Assembly (NCBI RefSeq): GCF_910592395.1
Contig: NC_088318.1
Location: 9,798,349 to 9,858,348, forward strand
DNA from: Lineus longissimus
Taxonomy: Eukaryota > Nemertea > Pilidiophora > Heteronemertea > Lineidae
DNA: 60,000 bases
Reading direction: 5' to 3'
The notes under the pieces are model-generated. The model did no database searches. It was not told the origin of the DNA and saw only the letters and a program-made list of their open reading frames with translations. Below are positions 16,830 through 28,774 of this stretch, in pieces (the stretch's first letter is position 1; the number at the start of each line of letters is the position of its first letter). The position numbers were made by a program, and so were the translations under genes.

Positions 16830-17100
16830 TCACTGTTGGTGAGCTATCACCACTTTCCTTGGAGCCATTAAACCAAGTCCCTCTTCATCATCAGATGTGG
16901 AGTCTGAACTACTGTCTTTTTCATCACTGCTGTCATCGTATGCTCCCAATCCAGGTAAGATCCCAATTATTTTTGCAAAACCATTATTTGCAAGTGCACT
17001 GGATGTGGGACTGGTACCCACCATGTTCTCAGATATCTTTTGCTTTTTCTCGGGATTTTCGTCAGTTTTATCTTCATGAAGTTCATCGTTCGAGAGTGTA
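16830..17100 (-). CDS. PSME3IP1: PSME3IP1 terminal coding exon (exon 5)
   Basis: The exon begins after TCTGTTTCAG (acceptor AG at 17102-17101) in phase 2 and ends with TGA at 16832-16830, 90 codons including the stop. It contains the family's C-terminal signature IIGILPGLGAYDDSSDE followed by a Ser/Asp-rich acidic tail, which matches the conserved GILPGLGAY block of vertebrate FAM192A/NIP30. In mammals this C-terminal Ser-rich region binds the proteasome activator PA28-gamma (PSME3) when phosphorylated. Here the acidic serine cluster (SSDEKDSSSDSTSDDEE) offers equivalent CK2-type sites; that is inference. The intron before it is about 10.9 kb long and full of repeats. Confidence 0.9.
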
Positions 17101-17198
17101 CTGAAACAGATTATAAAAATAGATGAAAGGAATATAAGAAATCAACTAGAATACCAGTCAGTTTCTAAAACGGGACTATAGAATCTCTTGATGAAAAG

Positions 17199-17380
17199 GC
17201 CAGGGGCAAATGTGCTCACCGTGTAGATATTAGGTGGTTTGGAATTCATCCTGGGTAAGAAACATGCTACATTTATAGCATATATAGGTCAAATCAAAAT
17301 CAGTATGGAATGTGATGTATTCTTTCTTGGAGTAACTTCTATAAAAATATTATTGAAAACAAGTCAATTAGAAATTGACC
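17199..17380 (+). mobile_element. 5' fragment of a hairpin-ended family B element
   Basis: GGCC-AG-GGGC followed by TGTGCTCACC marks the 5' terminus. The following 150 bp (TTAGGTGG...CATCCTGGGTAAG..ACATGCTAC) match 50494-50630. The 3' half and terminus are absent. It lies in the last PSME3IP1 intron. Confidence 0.6.
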
Positions 17381-19809
17381 TGGTCGATCAATTTGAAGAC
17401 CGCCTTTGTTATTGGTTCACAATTGTGATCCTTATTTTTGCCTGTTTTTTTTCTTTGTCGATTTAATCCTTGTAATCTATCACTACAGGTCTTATTATTT
17501 TGCATACCCTAGTTAAATTCGTTTCTCATTTTTTCTCCCGTCAGATTTACTTGGTACAAATCGCTAGTTTTTTGAGAAAAGGTGTTTTTGTGGTAATTTT
17601 TTGTTCGTTTATTTCGTTGATATTTTGGGTGGTGTCCGTTTACTTGATAACTGCTTTTAAAATCAAATAAAAGGTTTTTAAGTTATTTGATATGAATTAA
17701 TATTACTATTTGTCGAGTGGGATTGTCGTTGAACGTTGACTGTTGAACAGTTATGCGGGAATGGCCGATAGGCTTGTTATCTGTTGGAGTGAGTGTGAAA
17801 GATGGAGACAAGGCAATGGTTTATTAGTACGGCCTTATACTTGTTTTATATTTTGATAATCAACCTCTCGAAGATAAATTTTGAAGGGGTACATTCCAAC
17901 TGCGAGCTAATAACAGTAGGATTAGTTCTTAGCATGGAAATGAGATAGATACTTTGCATGTTCTGAGTCGTCAATTGACAGACAACTTTTGTCCTGTTGG
18001 AGAAAGTCAAGTCGAGATATGTCACCATGGTACATGTACCATGTATTGGATTACGTAGAATCTCAAAGTGAAATTCAAAAGGCTTACTGGAAAAAACGGT
18101 TTTGTTCCACCTTGATTTCAGCAGAACTTTGATAAATGGGGACCATTCATCATTCTTTTATCCAGTATCAGGTGTACGCGGTTCCTTAACTTGGAGTTTT
18201 GAACAGCCTAGTTGAAACCTAAGGCTGAAATAAGCTTCCTTTGATAAATGGTAGCAGTTTCGAATTCCCCTCGGGTAGTTGATTACTGTAGAACGGAAAA
18301 TTGTCTCGGTATAACATTTTTCGCGAATGCCGAACAATGGATATACTCGCGGCAGAATATTTTTGTAAATCAAAATATTTTTCTAATTTAATTTGAATTG
18401 CCTACTTTGACAAAAAGCTCTTAGTTGATAGGCGCTGCGGTTTGTATGGCTACATTAGAATACTCAAATCAACTGTCAGCAGGTCTCATTGTGTCGGGTA
18501 ATTAGGCCTGTCCAATATAGCACACAAAGATGGATATTTATTACTAGTAATTATGTAATAGTCATCCAAGAGGTGTGGAATTTGTGTTTGTTAGGGGTAA
18601 TTAAAATACATGCTAATTGACAAGACTTTCTTGAAATGGATATTAGTTGCGCGTGCACCACGAAATATTGGTGGACCAATTGCACGAACACCACCACATT
18701 GCCGCGACAAATTTGTTTGGCAATCCATTGCCGGTACAAATTGACAGGCGAATTTGTCCCATCAAGCTTGATGGCCCAAATACGCCCTGCTTGTTAAAAG
18801 CTCGGCTTTGTCGTGGTGTACGCGCTAATGGATCGACAATGAGCTGGTTAGATGGTTTGGCGACAGGCGGCGCTTTCGAAATGGCACTTTCTGCGTATGC
18901 TCAGAAAATGTAAACAAACTGAAGTTGGCGCAGAAATCTTGACAGAAATTTTGAAATTCAACCGCGTTCTTGAACAATCGAAAATTGGTCCCAAAAGTGC
19001 CAACAAAATTGAATTTCATGTGTGGCCAGTGTGAGCCATTAAAATAGCGCAAGTGCACGATATTTCTACCTCCACTGCAGGGAGCGTGGAGAGCAATTTA
19101 TTGTTTGCACTCCATCTGTTGCCGGATTTTATAACTAGCTGCAGCGGTGGTGTACGCGCCTGGTGGATTTTTCGATGGTGCGGCATTGGTTCGCGAACCA
19201 AGATTGGTGGTCCATTTTCAGGTGGTGTACGCGCGGCTATTAAGATGAGGCACGTTTGTAAAGGTCAATTGTAAACCCCATTCCAAACTGTGATAATCAA
19301 CCTATCCATACTTGTATTGGGAACAGAAAATGTACTTTACATGTACATGTGGCCGCGTAGGTGTTCCCAAATTTTTTGAGGGTAGTGTATATTTTAGGAG
19401 ATCTTATGTGGAAATTTCAAGTGTTCATTTACTTTTGACCGAGGTGTACACGTATGCAAAAAAACAACAACACAGAGCAAATGCCTACGTGCGTGAACCT
19501 GTTTCGCGTCAAGTTGTTCAAACTTGTACGATCATGCATCGCCTCAATAGACATAGCTCAATCTGACTTATTATGCAGACGGTTGACATGTTATTTTATA
19601 AAGGAACACAAATTCAAATACTGAAAAAACTCTCTTCTATGTCTTGTTATGGTCATCTGATAAACATTCCAGACTATGATCATCTCATCAATTGATTTCT
19701 TTGACATATTTGACATCATACATACCAAGCATGACAGGTAGATGCCGACATTAAATTATCTTCATTGTAACAATTTAAATAAATAGTCATCGCGTTCAGA
19801 TTCATAAAT
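17381..19809. other. Intronic DNA without recognised features
   Basis: This is part of the large last intron of PSME3IP1. GTGTACGCGC-type segments recur between about 18820 and 19240 and may be remnants of an old element, but no boundaries can be set. I see no open frame with domain character. Confidence 0.4.
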
Positions 19810-19996
19810 GTGACCCATCACAGCAAAACCAGGCGCATGTCGCACAGAAGATGAGCCTAAATGACACCAGGAGATAATGGAAGAAATTGATGTGCCCATA
19901 TTTCACAATAGGCAGACAATAGAGAAATGAACAAACAGTCCGTCTCAACCTGCCAAGCTCAGAGCGACATGCGCCTGCTTTTGCTGTGACGGGTGA
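19810..19996. mobile_element. Short inverted-repeat MITE (187 bp)
   Basis: The left arm (GACCCATCACAGCAAAACC, then AGGCGCATGTCGC) is the reverse complement of the right arm (GCGACATGCGCCTGCTTTTG, then CTGTGACGGGTGAC) over about 33 bp with few mismatches. It is non-coding and intronic. Confidence 0.65.
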
Positions 19997-20013
19997 CAAA
20001 TCATAAACATTAA

Positions 20014-20638
20014 AGGGAACTGACACCGCCCAGCGGTTTAGCCAACTTTTCGACTTTCACCGCCCGAGAAAGTCAAACTTCCGACTTCCTGTTCGAGTTT
20101 AGATTTGTAGCTCCGCCCCCAGAGCATGCGCAGTTCAATTTGATATTATTGAGAATCATGTCGAAAGTTTGCGTAATGGGGCGACCAAAAAAGGTCTCAA
20201 AAGCCGATCAGCGGCTATGGATTTCGCGTGAGACGCTGGCGATATGGAAAGTAATACGTTGGAGTTGAATTTGAAGACAAATGATGAAGTTGCCCAACAT
20301 TGCTCCGCCAATATCGCCGAAATCGACAAAAAATCGCTAGCATCTTGGTCACTCTTCGCTTTCATCTTTATCTCTACGTCTATGCTCTATGATAACCTGC
20401 TAACCATGCTAACAGACCTATATACGCATACACACACTTGGTGCTTTTGACATCTGCCAAACAGCCATGAGTCATGCGATCTTTTATTCACGATTTTTCG
20501 TAGTAAATTCCATAGTAGTGACGTCACTCAATGATTGACAGCTAGGCGCCATGTTTCATTCATGCCTCATTCTGATCACCCGATACGCGGGAAATGAAAA
20601 CGAGGTCATACGAACCGGCTGGACGGTGTCAGTTCCCT
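20014..20638. mobile_element. TTAA-flanked MITE (625 bp)
   Basis: Ends AGGGAACTGACACCG and CGGTGTCAGTTCCCT are perfect 15-bp inverted repeats flanked on both sides by TTAA (20010-20013 and 20639-20642). TTAA duplication fits piggyBac or Kolobok superfamilies. No transposase sequence is seen inside. Confidence 0.8.
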
Positions 20639-20827
20639 TTAATACAAGTCCAGTATTTCAAAGAGTTTAATAACAGAATGTCATGTCGTTTCATAACAAG
20701 AGGCCCAAGGGCCTGGCGCTCAGCTGAAATGGATAGGTGAAGGCAAGGGTCAAGTGTGTGTCGGTACCGTTATTATGAGGCAACGAAGAAGATAAAGAGT
20801 TGGTTAACAAAATGAACTTTATTGGTG

Positions 20828-20908
20828 CGGCAGATATTTGATGCCTTTCGGCAGATATTGAAGCGCCTTGCGGCAGATATTTGTTGCCTTGCGGCAGATA
20901 TTTGATAA
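20828..20908. repeat. Short tandem repeat (GCGGCAGATATT units)
   Basis: Four imperfect copies of a roughly 24-27-bp unit built on GCGGCAGATATTTGATGCCTT follow one another. Confidence 0.7.
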
Positions 20909-21705
20909 CGCTCTCCAGGAATGGAAAGCAGTAAAACGAGTAAGCACACCTTACTCTGAATGTGGGAACAGCAAGTGCTTTCCTGGACTTGAAATGTGCC
21001 AACGACTCCTCTTGCAATAACCAACAACAGTTAATCTGTAAAAAAAGAGAAGAGAAATTAACACTGACTGAATAAAAAAGGGTGACATAGACGGGGAAAT
21101 GTACACCACCGGATACAGTCTGTGCTTGATCAGGCATCGGTCAGATGATATCCTGAACAAGGCATCTATGGAAGCAAATCCAGAAAGAGACTTAACCTTC
21201 GAAGGGCACACTTATCACTCAGTGAAAAGTCAGTCCTGGGGGTTGTTTTCCAATTCAAAATAAAAGTGTAACCTCTTTGAATTAGTCTCACAGACTGAAC
21301 CATAACACTCAACAGCCAACCGTGCCCACATGATGTGAGCCGTGAGCGAGTGGTGTACTACATTTTGAAAATTGTCTATCATGTAACAGAACAGGATCTA
21401 GTGGACTTAATGATGAGGTACTATCAAATAAGGTGTCCATCAAATGAATCATGAGGGCCTGTTGAGTTATACTCTAAGCCTGCACAGCGCAGTGTACAGA
21501 CAGTACAGGATTGCCAACCAAAAACATGAGCATTGCTGCGTAAAGAAACTGCAGTGGAATTCATACTACGATGTCATAGGCCTAATGTGACTTTCAAAAT
21601 AATTGTAAACAAACGTAAATGGCGACATTTGTTGACCGTCCCAAAATGGCCGACGGCGAATTCTCCGGTCGCTAGCGCAGTCCATAAACAAGCATCAATT
21701 TTACC

Positions 21706-23178
21706 AACTTTGGGTGCAAGCTTGGTCATAAAAGTTACAGAACTGTTAGAAATACATCTAAACAACATATATATACAGTTAAAAGTGCATAAAAATCCCG
21801 TTTCAACCTCCGGGCGCTACCTTTTTTTCTCCGCCACACGCCGGGCCCTACCGGTCGTTATTTAGTGCGACCGCCACCAGAGTGTTTATCATGATCTTTC
21901 GCTTATATGAACATAATTTATAATTCAGGGGCCCTATCTTGCCTATAGATGCCATTTAAAACCACTAGAAGCTCCGTTTCGGCAAATTTTAACTCCGTTC
22001 CGGCCCGATCCGGCCCGTTTTGGTTCGTTTCGGTCCGTTCCTGCTTTCTTATGAACCGGTGTTTATCACGATCTTTCGCCGTTTTAATTGCGCGTTTTAG
22101 GTAGATTAATCAATTATTACATGCATGCATTATATATCACCGAAATGATAATTGCGTAGGCTATTTGAAACTAAGTTCAGATGTCATTTTCGATCTTTGA
22201 ATTGAATTTAGGCGAGTGATTTTTGACACCCGGTCGACATATCAGGACTTGCAAAATTCACGCGAGATCGCTTGCATCATCGGCACGTTTGAAAACCGAA
22301 TTTCACAAATTCCACAAATATTTATCACATACCATATGTATCACCACAAAGGTAACTCTCTAGACTATTTGAAACCAAGTTCAGATACTTATTTTCACAA
22401 AAATTCGAAGCTATGCAAGCGATTTTTCAGTGGTAGAGATCGACGGAAACAAATTTTTCGCTCTAAAATGACATGAGACGAGCACCAACTTCCGCTGATT
22501 TGTGCACAAAATTTCCGGAATATTATAAAAAACTTTGGGTGCAAGCTTGGTCATAAAAGTTACAGAACTGTTAGAAATACATCTAAACAACATATATATA
22601 CAGTTAAAAGTGCATAAAAATCCCGTTTCAACCTCCGGGCGCTACCTTTTTTTCTCCGCCACACGCCGGGCCCTACCGGTCGTTATTTAGTGCGACCGCC
22701 ACCAGAGTGTTTATCACGATCTTTCGCCGTTTTAATTGCGCGTTTTAGGTAGATTAATCAATTATTACATGCATGCATTATATATCACCGAAATGATAAT
22801 TGCGTAGGCTATTTGAAACTAAGTTCAGATGTCATTTTCGATCTTTGAATTGAATTTAGGCGAGTGATTTTTGACACCCGGTCGACATATCAGGACTTGC
22901 AAAATTCACGCGAGATCGCTTGCATCATCGGCACGTTTGAAAACCGAATTTCACAAATTCCACAAATATTTATCACATACCATATGTATCACCACAAAGG
23001 TAACTCTCTAGACTATTTGAAACCAAGTTCAGATACTTATTTTCACAAAAATTCGAAGCTATGCAAGCGATTTTTCAGTGGTAGAGATCGACGGAAACAA
23101 ATTTTTCGCTCTAAAATGACATGAGACGAGCACCAACTTCCGCTGATTTGTGCACAAAATTTCCGGAATATTATAAAA
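21706..23178 (+). repeat. Recent tandem duplication of about 650 bp
   Basis: 21706-21890 recurs at 22531-22714 and 22061-22530 recurs at 22709-23178, apparently without mismatches. The first copy carries about 170 extra bp (21891-22060) built from a partial local repeat of the TTTATCA-GATCTTTCGC junction. Open frames of 86 codons in both copies are identical only because the DNA is. They do not look like genes. Confidence 0.85.
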
Positions 23179-23797
23179 AACTATTGATAAATCTGAATTA
23201 TATAGACTCTTTTCAGTACCTAAACAAATTTCAGGTACATGGTCATGTTGATTAAAAGAGTATCAACCGATTGAACATGAGAAAGTTCACTCACCTTCAT
23301 TGAAGCAGCGACTACCGCCATTTTTAAATGGTGGCATCTCTTCTATCGATCGGCCAATCAGCGGCACTGCTTGCAAAAAAGTTAAGCCACCGCCAAATTT
23401 GAAATCGCCAAAATTCAGGCAATGTGCCTGCAGCGCCAACTGGCGGTGAAAACTATATTAATTCCATTAAAAGTAAAAAATGAAAAAATATTTAAAAATA
23501 TTCAGCCACATTTGAAAACAATATTTGCTCTGTGGACCGAGGTAAAAAGGGAAAGAAATCTAAACGCGAAATGACGTCATTCTCTTAATACAGGTCGGAT
23601 CGCGCCGATTTTTCGTTTTTTGAGTTCACCTTGGGCAACTCCTAATTTAGCACCGTCAACGAAGTGGCTAGGCCTTCCCGGTCAGAAATGTCCAATTTTG
23701 TCCACAGATGGGTCCCTAGATGGATGGATTGCAGGACGGACACCATTTGAACAGCTATACTACTAGCTCCGCTGACTTTGTCAGCTGAGCTAAAAAT

Positions 23798-24492
23798 GTT
23801 CGGGTGTGGTGTGATCAGGTGATCTATTTTAGCGAATGAGATTTGCGGACGGCTTCTTTGGGAGGATTTTCTGTAGTATATAAAGTAGACCACCACGATT
23901 TTTTTAAGCTGAATCTATGCGTCAAGATGTCAAACATTAAGGAAATCAAAATTTTAAATGATCCACGTAGAGTTTATAGAAAGGTGGGAATGCTTATGCG
24001 GGTGATGCAGGAGCTCAGGCAGATCCGGAGTGGCGGTGTGATGTCGTAGTGCGTTCAGAGACCGAAACATACGTAATGTATTGGAGGGGCCATGACATTG
24101 TGAAGAGCGCGGAGCAGCTAGTGGCCAATCAATATGTGATCGTGACGAATGCCGTCAATAATGCCCGTTCTAAATGTTTGAGGCTGATGAATACATCAAA
24201 GGTAAAAGTTCAAGCTTGCTTTGTATTATCTAGGGTTCGTGCCATGGACAAAACGATGGAAGGAAAGCATTTTGAAAAAGTTTTTTCTATGCCTCGAAAG
24301 TCATGGAAAAATCTTTTTTCTTACTTGATAAAAGTGTTTAAAATCATGGAATTTTTAATTTACGGCCTACTTCTTTAAAAAATGTCAATTGCCTAATTTT
24401 CAACATGTGCTAGAAAAAAAAACAACATGAATTTCAGTTCCATTTCTTAACGCGGGAGGCGCTCTAGCTTCAAACTGACGATCTTCTGGTTT
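23798..24492. other. Intronic DNA without recognised features
   Basis: Short open frames at 23843-24049 and 24049-24378 have no recognised domain, no supported splice context and opposite strand to the host gene. I do not call them genes. Confidence 0.4.
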
Positions 24493-24871
24493 GGACACCC
24501 CTAATAAACTTTTTTATTTCAAGAATAAATGTAATTGTTTTAGAATATAGATAGCTGTGGAGAGTGGAGAATTCTCACATTTTTTGTGTTGGTTTTGTCC
24601 AAATCTGCTGATTAGTTTCTGAGTAATTAGAATTTCAAAGTATTCATGCAGAGGGAGTGTGTGCAATAGTTTACCTGAGAACAAATGTTTGTGGATGTGG
24701 TCTTGTAGATAGCCCCTCTGCATGAAAACTTTGAAATGCTAATCACTCTGAAACTATTGTGTTGATTTTGGCGAAACAAACACTGGGAGTTTTAGAATTC
24801 TCTATTCTTGACAGCCACCCAAAAGAATTTAAAATTCATTCTTGAAATAACAAAGTTGAATAGGGGTGTCC
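24493..24871. mobile_element. Foldback element with arms of about 165 bp
   Basis: GGACACCCCTA at the left and TAGGGGTGTCC at the right are perfect inverted ends. The complementarity continues inward with roughly 25-30% divergence to a short centre near 24665-24705. It is non-coding and in the last PSME3IP1 intron. Confidence 0.7.
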
Positions 24872-25210
24872 ATACATATTGCATTACGACATCATTGAAT
24901 ATAGTACCTGGTGGGAAATTTAGCTGCGTCTTTTAACCTATGAATTTCTGTACACATTTGTATTACTCTTGCAATTTTCAAGACAGTGGTTTACAAGAAA
25001 ACTGATAAAAACTGGTGTCCATAAACTTTTCATGAAAAGTCCCAGTCAGAATTGTACTCGGCAATTATGTAAACTGTATGTACATTTCATGTTGCAATAA
25101 TCTCTCCCAACTTGTTGAAGTAGAATGTATGTGTGGAAAGTAAAGTTCCTAATGTGTGAAGTTTTAGTTCTAGTAACACTTAATAAGCATAACTAGTTGC
25201 AGAGCATACA
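24872..25210. other. Intronic DNA without recognised features
   Basis: AT-rich DNA with no gene or repeat that I can support. Confidence 0.4.
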
Positions 25211-25388
25211 ATACTCCACGTGCCAAACTCAACTCACCGTCGAATTGCAGCGCCACTTGCGGACAAAGATAGAACAACCAACTGGACATTTTTTTCACCG
25301 GTTTCACCTGATACACATGCGCAGCCTCGTTGCACATGTGTATCAGGTGAAATCGGTGAAAAAAATGAAGTATTATCAAGTGGAGTAT
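25211..25388. mobile_element. Small MITE containing a strong 30-bp hairpin
   Basis: The ends ATACTCCAC and GTGGAGTAT are inverted. Inside, 25288-25319 and 25333-25366 pair over about 30 bp with one mismatch (core TTTCACCTGATACACATG). It is non-coding. Confidence 0.65.
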
Positions 25389-26594
25389 TAAGGCTAAGTT
25401 GCATTTTGGTTGACTCATTCATCAATGAAGTGATGTTCAGAAAATGTATGTCGTACACGTAAACTTTGTAAGTTCTAAAGCATGTTAAGGGTAATTTCCA
25501 AAGCATTTGGCTTGACGGATATTTTTAGAATATAAGTTCTGAATGTCGTCTTTTTTAGTACTGTTGAGAACAAGTGTATTGTGTACCCTTGGTAATTTTG
25601 AAAGCAGTTCACAGATATTTTTGGAATAAAAGTTCTAAATGTCATATTTTTAGTTGTGTTGACTGTTTCGATAACTTGTTCCATATTTTTCTACTTGATA
25701 CATGAGTAGAGTACACTTGACTGCAGTGAGCAACATTTTGGACACAAATTTCATGGAAGATGACTTCAAGCTGAATGTGTAGTACAATACATGTACTAGA
25801 CAGTGTGATTCAAGTAGTAGAGCCCATAAATGGCTACATTGAGAATGTATTCAGTATTGCATTTGAGCTCAAGCATGACTGGAATAGTGATCTTAAAGCA
25901 GATATTTCCTGATAATTTTATGCATCCACTGATGTGATTTCAACTTGCTTTCTTCTTGATTTCTATCCTCTGTGATTGTGACAATTGGGTGATTAAGATC
26001 CTCTAATGAAAGTTCTTCCAGCGTCATCATACCCAGTGATATTATCATGATATTACATGATATTATTCAGTTTCAATGACTGTACTATATTTTCCAGATG
26101 TAAAAATAACTTTGAAAAGAAATCCTTCAATCAAGCCCAGCAAAATTTATCATTCCTCAATACTGCCTACATAAAGCCCAGATATGGAACCTGGAAACAT
26201 GTATCTACATCGAGTATTACTTCACCACCACTAAGATCAGCCAATAGGCAATACACTATACCTACCATATCATGCATTATACATTACTTCTTATTAGGCT
26301 ATGTCAATCATCAACGACCCTTTCAGCACCTATTTTCACCTCTTCAACCTAGAAATCAATCACTACACTTCTTCTTCTTCTTCTTTTAAACTACTCTATG
26401 TCATTAATGAAGGTTGTGGCAGTTGGAGAGTGCTAGAGTGCTAGAGTGTGGAAGGAGATTTCACAGTCATTAACTACTTCTACGGCCATGACTTGAGATC
26501 ACAACAATATCCAGCTTCAAGAATGTTGAAAAACATAGATTTTTTTGCGATTTCCCAGGTTCAATGAAAGCAGACATGTTTATTTTGCATTCTA
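25389..26594. other. Intronic DNA without recognised features
   Basis: No exon or bounded repeat seen. Locally repeated phrases (TTTAGAATATAAGTTCTGAATGTC and TTTGGAATAAAAGTTCTAAATGTC near 25525-25640) suggest an old short duplication. A CTT microsatellite lies at 26369-26388. Confidence 0.4.
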
Positions 26595-27155
26595 GTGTAT
26601 CAGAATGACACCAGATGGCATGGTCGTCCTGATCAGTGCATTTATAGCCACTGGGCTGTTTTTGGTTTTAGCCATCTAGTGGCCAAAAGAAATATCAAAC
26701 CGGACCGAAATTTGGTGCCCAAGGGTATTTCACTAGGAGGTACAATTGTACCCAGTTTCAGGTCAAAAGCTTCATTAGTTGCAAAATGTGCCAATATCGG
26801 CCAATTTACACTATTTGACTTCTGCGACCTTGAAAAATAGGTCAAATCATAAAAACCTGTATGATATGTTATGTATCTTTATTAGATGTACCTATGATAA
26901 AAGTTTGGCAATGATCCAGCCATGCATTAAGGAGATATAGCACTTTTTGTGTTTACGGTTTTAGCCACCTGGTGGCCAAATCAGGAATCAGACTGGACTG
27001 AAATTTGGTCACCCAGGTGTCATTACATGGGGAAAAATGTGTACCAAGTTCCAAGTCAATAGCTCCAGTAGTTACGAAACGTGCCCTGCTAACGGACGAC
27101 GACGGACGCCATGCCAAAGCAAAAGCTCACCTTTCAGAGAGGCGAGCTAAAAAGA
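26595..27155 (+). mobile_element. Dispersed repeat, family B member
   Basis: It shares with 27480-27866, 40080-41231 and 43640-44433 the blocks GGTTTTAGCCA..TGGTGGCCAAA, CCTTGAAAAATAGGTCAAATC, GTGTACCAAGTT and GTTACGAAACGTGCC. It ends in GGCGAGCTAAAAAG. Two partly redundant modules (26640-26860 and 26950-27155) suggest internal duplication. It is non-coding. Confidence 0.65.
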
Positions 27156-27479
27156 GTCCTGAATCAAAGAAGATGCCCCCATTTCTTTAAAACGGAGGGG
27201 AGATTACGTGCAGTGGTCACTTTCATGACGTTTTTACCAAAATCGGCTCTTTCTTAGCAAGAGGCACCCTACTAGGCTACCCTTTGAAAAGATTGTTTGC
27301 TTAACTGGCGTCAGCAATACGCTGAGCGCTGGGAGAGACATCCTGTGGTAGGTGGCTGAACTAACACTCATTCAGTAGCTGATAGCAATGGACCTAACCG
27401 TTCAGTACAAAAACCGACGACTCGGGTAAATGTGCCTCCTGTCAGCAGCACAGAAACCGGCCGCTCGGATTCTAGGGGT

Positions 27480-27866
27480 TAAGAAACGTGCCAATAACAC
27501 GGCCAATTTACACCATGTGACCTCTGTGACCTTGAAAATTAGGTCAAATCAAAAACCTGTTTGATATGTGATTCATCCTTGCTAGGAGAACCTACCATAA
27601 AACATTTGTTGAAGATGAGTCACTTATAAAAGAGATATCACACTTTAGGTTTCCTATTTTGACCCCCTGGTGGCCAAGTATCAGATCGGACCCAAATTCA
27701 GTGTAAGGGGTCACCTTGCCGGGGGGTCACCTTGTCATGTGTACAAAGTTTCGAGTACATAGCCCTATTGGTTAAGAAACGTGCCACTGTTTTTGAAACA
27801 GGATACGGACAGAGACAACGGACACTGCGGTATTGTACCGACTCCCATGCGGTGAGCCAAAAAGCT
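27480..27866 (+). mobile_element. Dispersed repeat, family B 3' portion
   Basis: The ordered blocks GACCTCTGTGACCTTGAAAA, GATATGTGATTCATCC, CCCCCTGGTGGCCAAGT, GTTAAGAAACGTGCCACTG and ACTGCGGTATTGTA end in GGTGAGCCAAAAAG. It lies about 170 bp below PSME3IP1 exon 4, inside the last intron. Confidence 0.7.
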
Positions 27867-28038
27867 TACTTTAAAAGGCAGAAATTTCTCAACCAATCTG
27901 TAACAGTTTGACTCCCCTTAGTTGTAGAGTGGGAATCATGAAGCAAAGTGACTTTTTAATCGGCAGGATTGTACAGGCATTCAAAATTTCAATAACCATC
28001 GTCGATTGGAATTCTATCAATCATGAATACATTCTCAC

Positions 28039-28172
28039 CTTTTCCTTTTCACAGCACCCATTAACAATGCATGTTGAGATCTCTTCCCTTGTGAAGCAGA
28101 TCTTGAAGCTTTGGACTCCGACGCCTTCCTATCAGAGTTCACTTTTTCTAAGTTTTCAGTAGCTATGGCACT
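28039..28172 (-). CDS. PSME3IP1: PSME3IP1 coding exon 4
   Basis: This 134-nt exon follows a U12-type intron (3' end CAC, then AGTGCC) and ends at a GTGAGA donor in phase 2, matching exon 5. It encodes a basic, Ser-rich linker ending in a block (HALLMGAVKRK) that corresponds to the conserved LLAGAVK segment of vertebrate homologues. The function of this linker is not known from sequence. Confidence 0.85.
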
Positions 28173-28376
28173 GTGCACACAGTTAAGGATAACAAGGCCT
28201 TTAATTTTCAACTACATCAGATCATAGACCACTAATGGCCCTACTCCACTAAGGTGTTTCCCAGCTGCCTACCGACCCTCGGTTGTGGGTACCCAGTGTT
28301 GTCTAGTGAGTAACCATCCTATTGTGTACGGACACTGCAAAAGGAGAGTATAACTACCCATTTCTCAAAAGGATAT
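28173..28376 (-). other. U12-type AT-AC intron of PSME3IP1
   Basis: Read on the minus strand, the intron begins ATATCCTTTT directly after an in-frame AGA codon (exon end at 28377). This is the minor-spliceosome 5' splice-site consensus, and no usable GT donor lies nearby. TCCTTAAC (28189-28182) matches the U12 branch-point consensus, with the branch A about 10 nt from the terminal AC (28174-28173). The phase is 0 on both sides and the flanking coding sequence joins at the position expected from the protein family. The intron is 204 bp. Confidence 0.85.
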
Positions 28377-28498
28377 TCTGTATTCATTGAGGACCTCTCT
28401 GTCTTCATTCAACCTCTCCTTGTCTAACTCTTCTTGTCGTTTTGATACAAAATCTAAGAACTCCACCTCATCTTCTTCAAGACCTTTAACCTGATTTT
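28377..28498 (-). CDS. PSME3IP1: PSME3IP1 coding exon 3
   Basis: This 122-nt exon begins after a T/C-rich tract and TTCAG, in phase 1, and ends at the AT-AC intron. It codes an acidic helix (NQVKGLEEDEVEFLDFVSKR) and a charged coiled coil (QEELDKERLNEDREVLNEYR). These match the conserved region of the NIP30 domain after the 'K-N' junction. Confidence 0.9.
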
Positions 28499-28774
28499 CT
28501 GAAAAAAAAAGAGAACAGAGTTTGAAGTTACAGGCAGTTTTAACTTTCAAACACTGAGTACACCATATAAATGGTTTTTGCCAAATTACAGCAGGTTATT
28601 TCATCATCTAAGGTAATTTGGTGCATAATCAGCCCAGGTCAATTACTCGATCTCCTAACGACCAACTTGAAACATGATAGACACCCAGGGACTGGTCTCA
28701 CTTGACTGCACAAATAAAAGTTTATTGATGAGACAGGTCACAGAGACGCTCTCGTATAAAGAACAAATGAAAAA

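Larger units (their letters stand above)
20696..23797 (+). mobile_element. Hairpin-ended non-autonomous element, family A (3.1 kb, with internal duplication)
   Basis: The 5' end carries the hairpin GGCCC-AA-GGGCC and then GCGCTCAGCTGA. The 3' end reads CTGACTTTGTCAGCTGAGC then TAAAAAT. The same ends bound 35280-37325. The inner sequences of the two copies differ, so the element may have captured or lost internal DNA, or other insertions are nested in it. A short tandem repeat and the 650-bp duplication listed separately lie inside. There is no coding capacity of note. Confidence 0.55.

Noticed and set aside
22216-23124. Two identical 86-codon frames
   Set aside because: Their identity follows from the DNA duplication, they lack any domain or start context, and they lie antisense to the host gene inside its intron.
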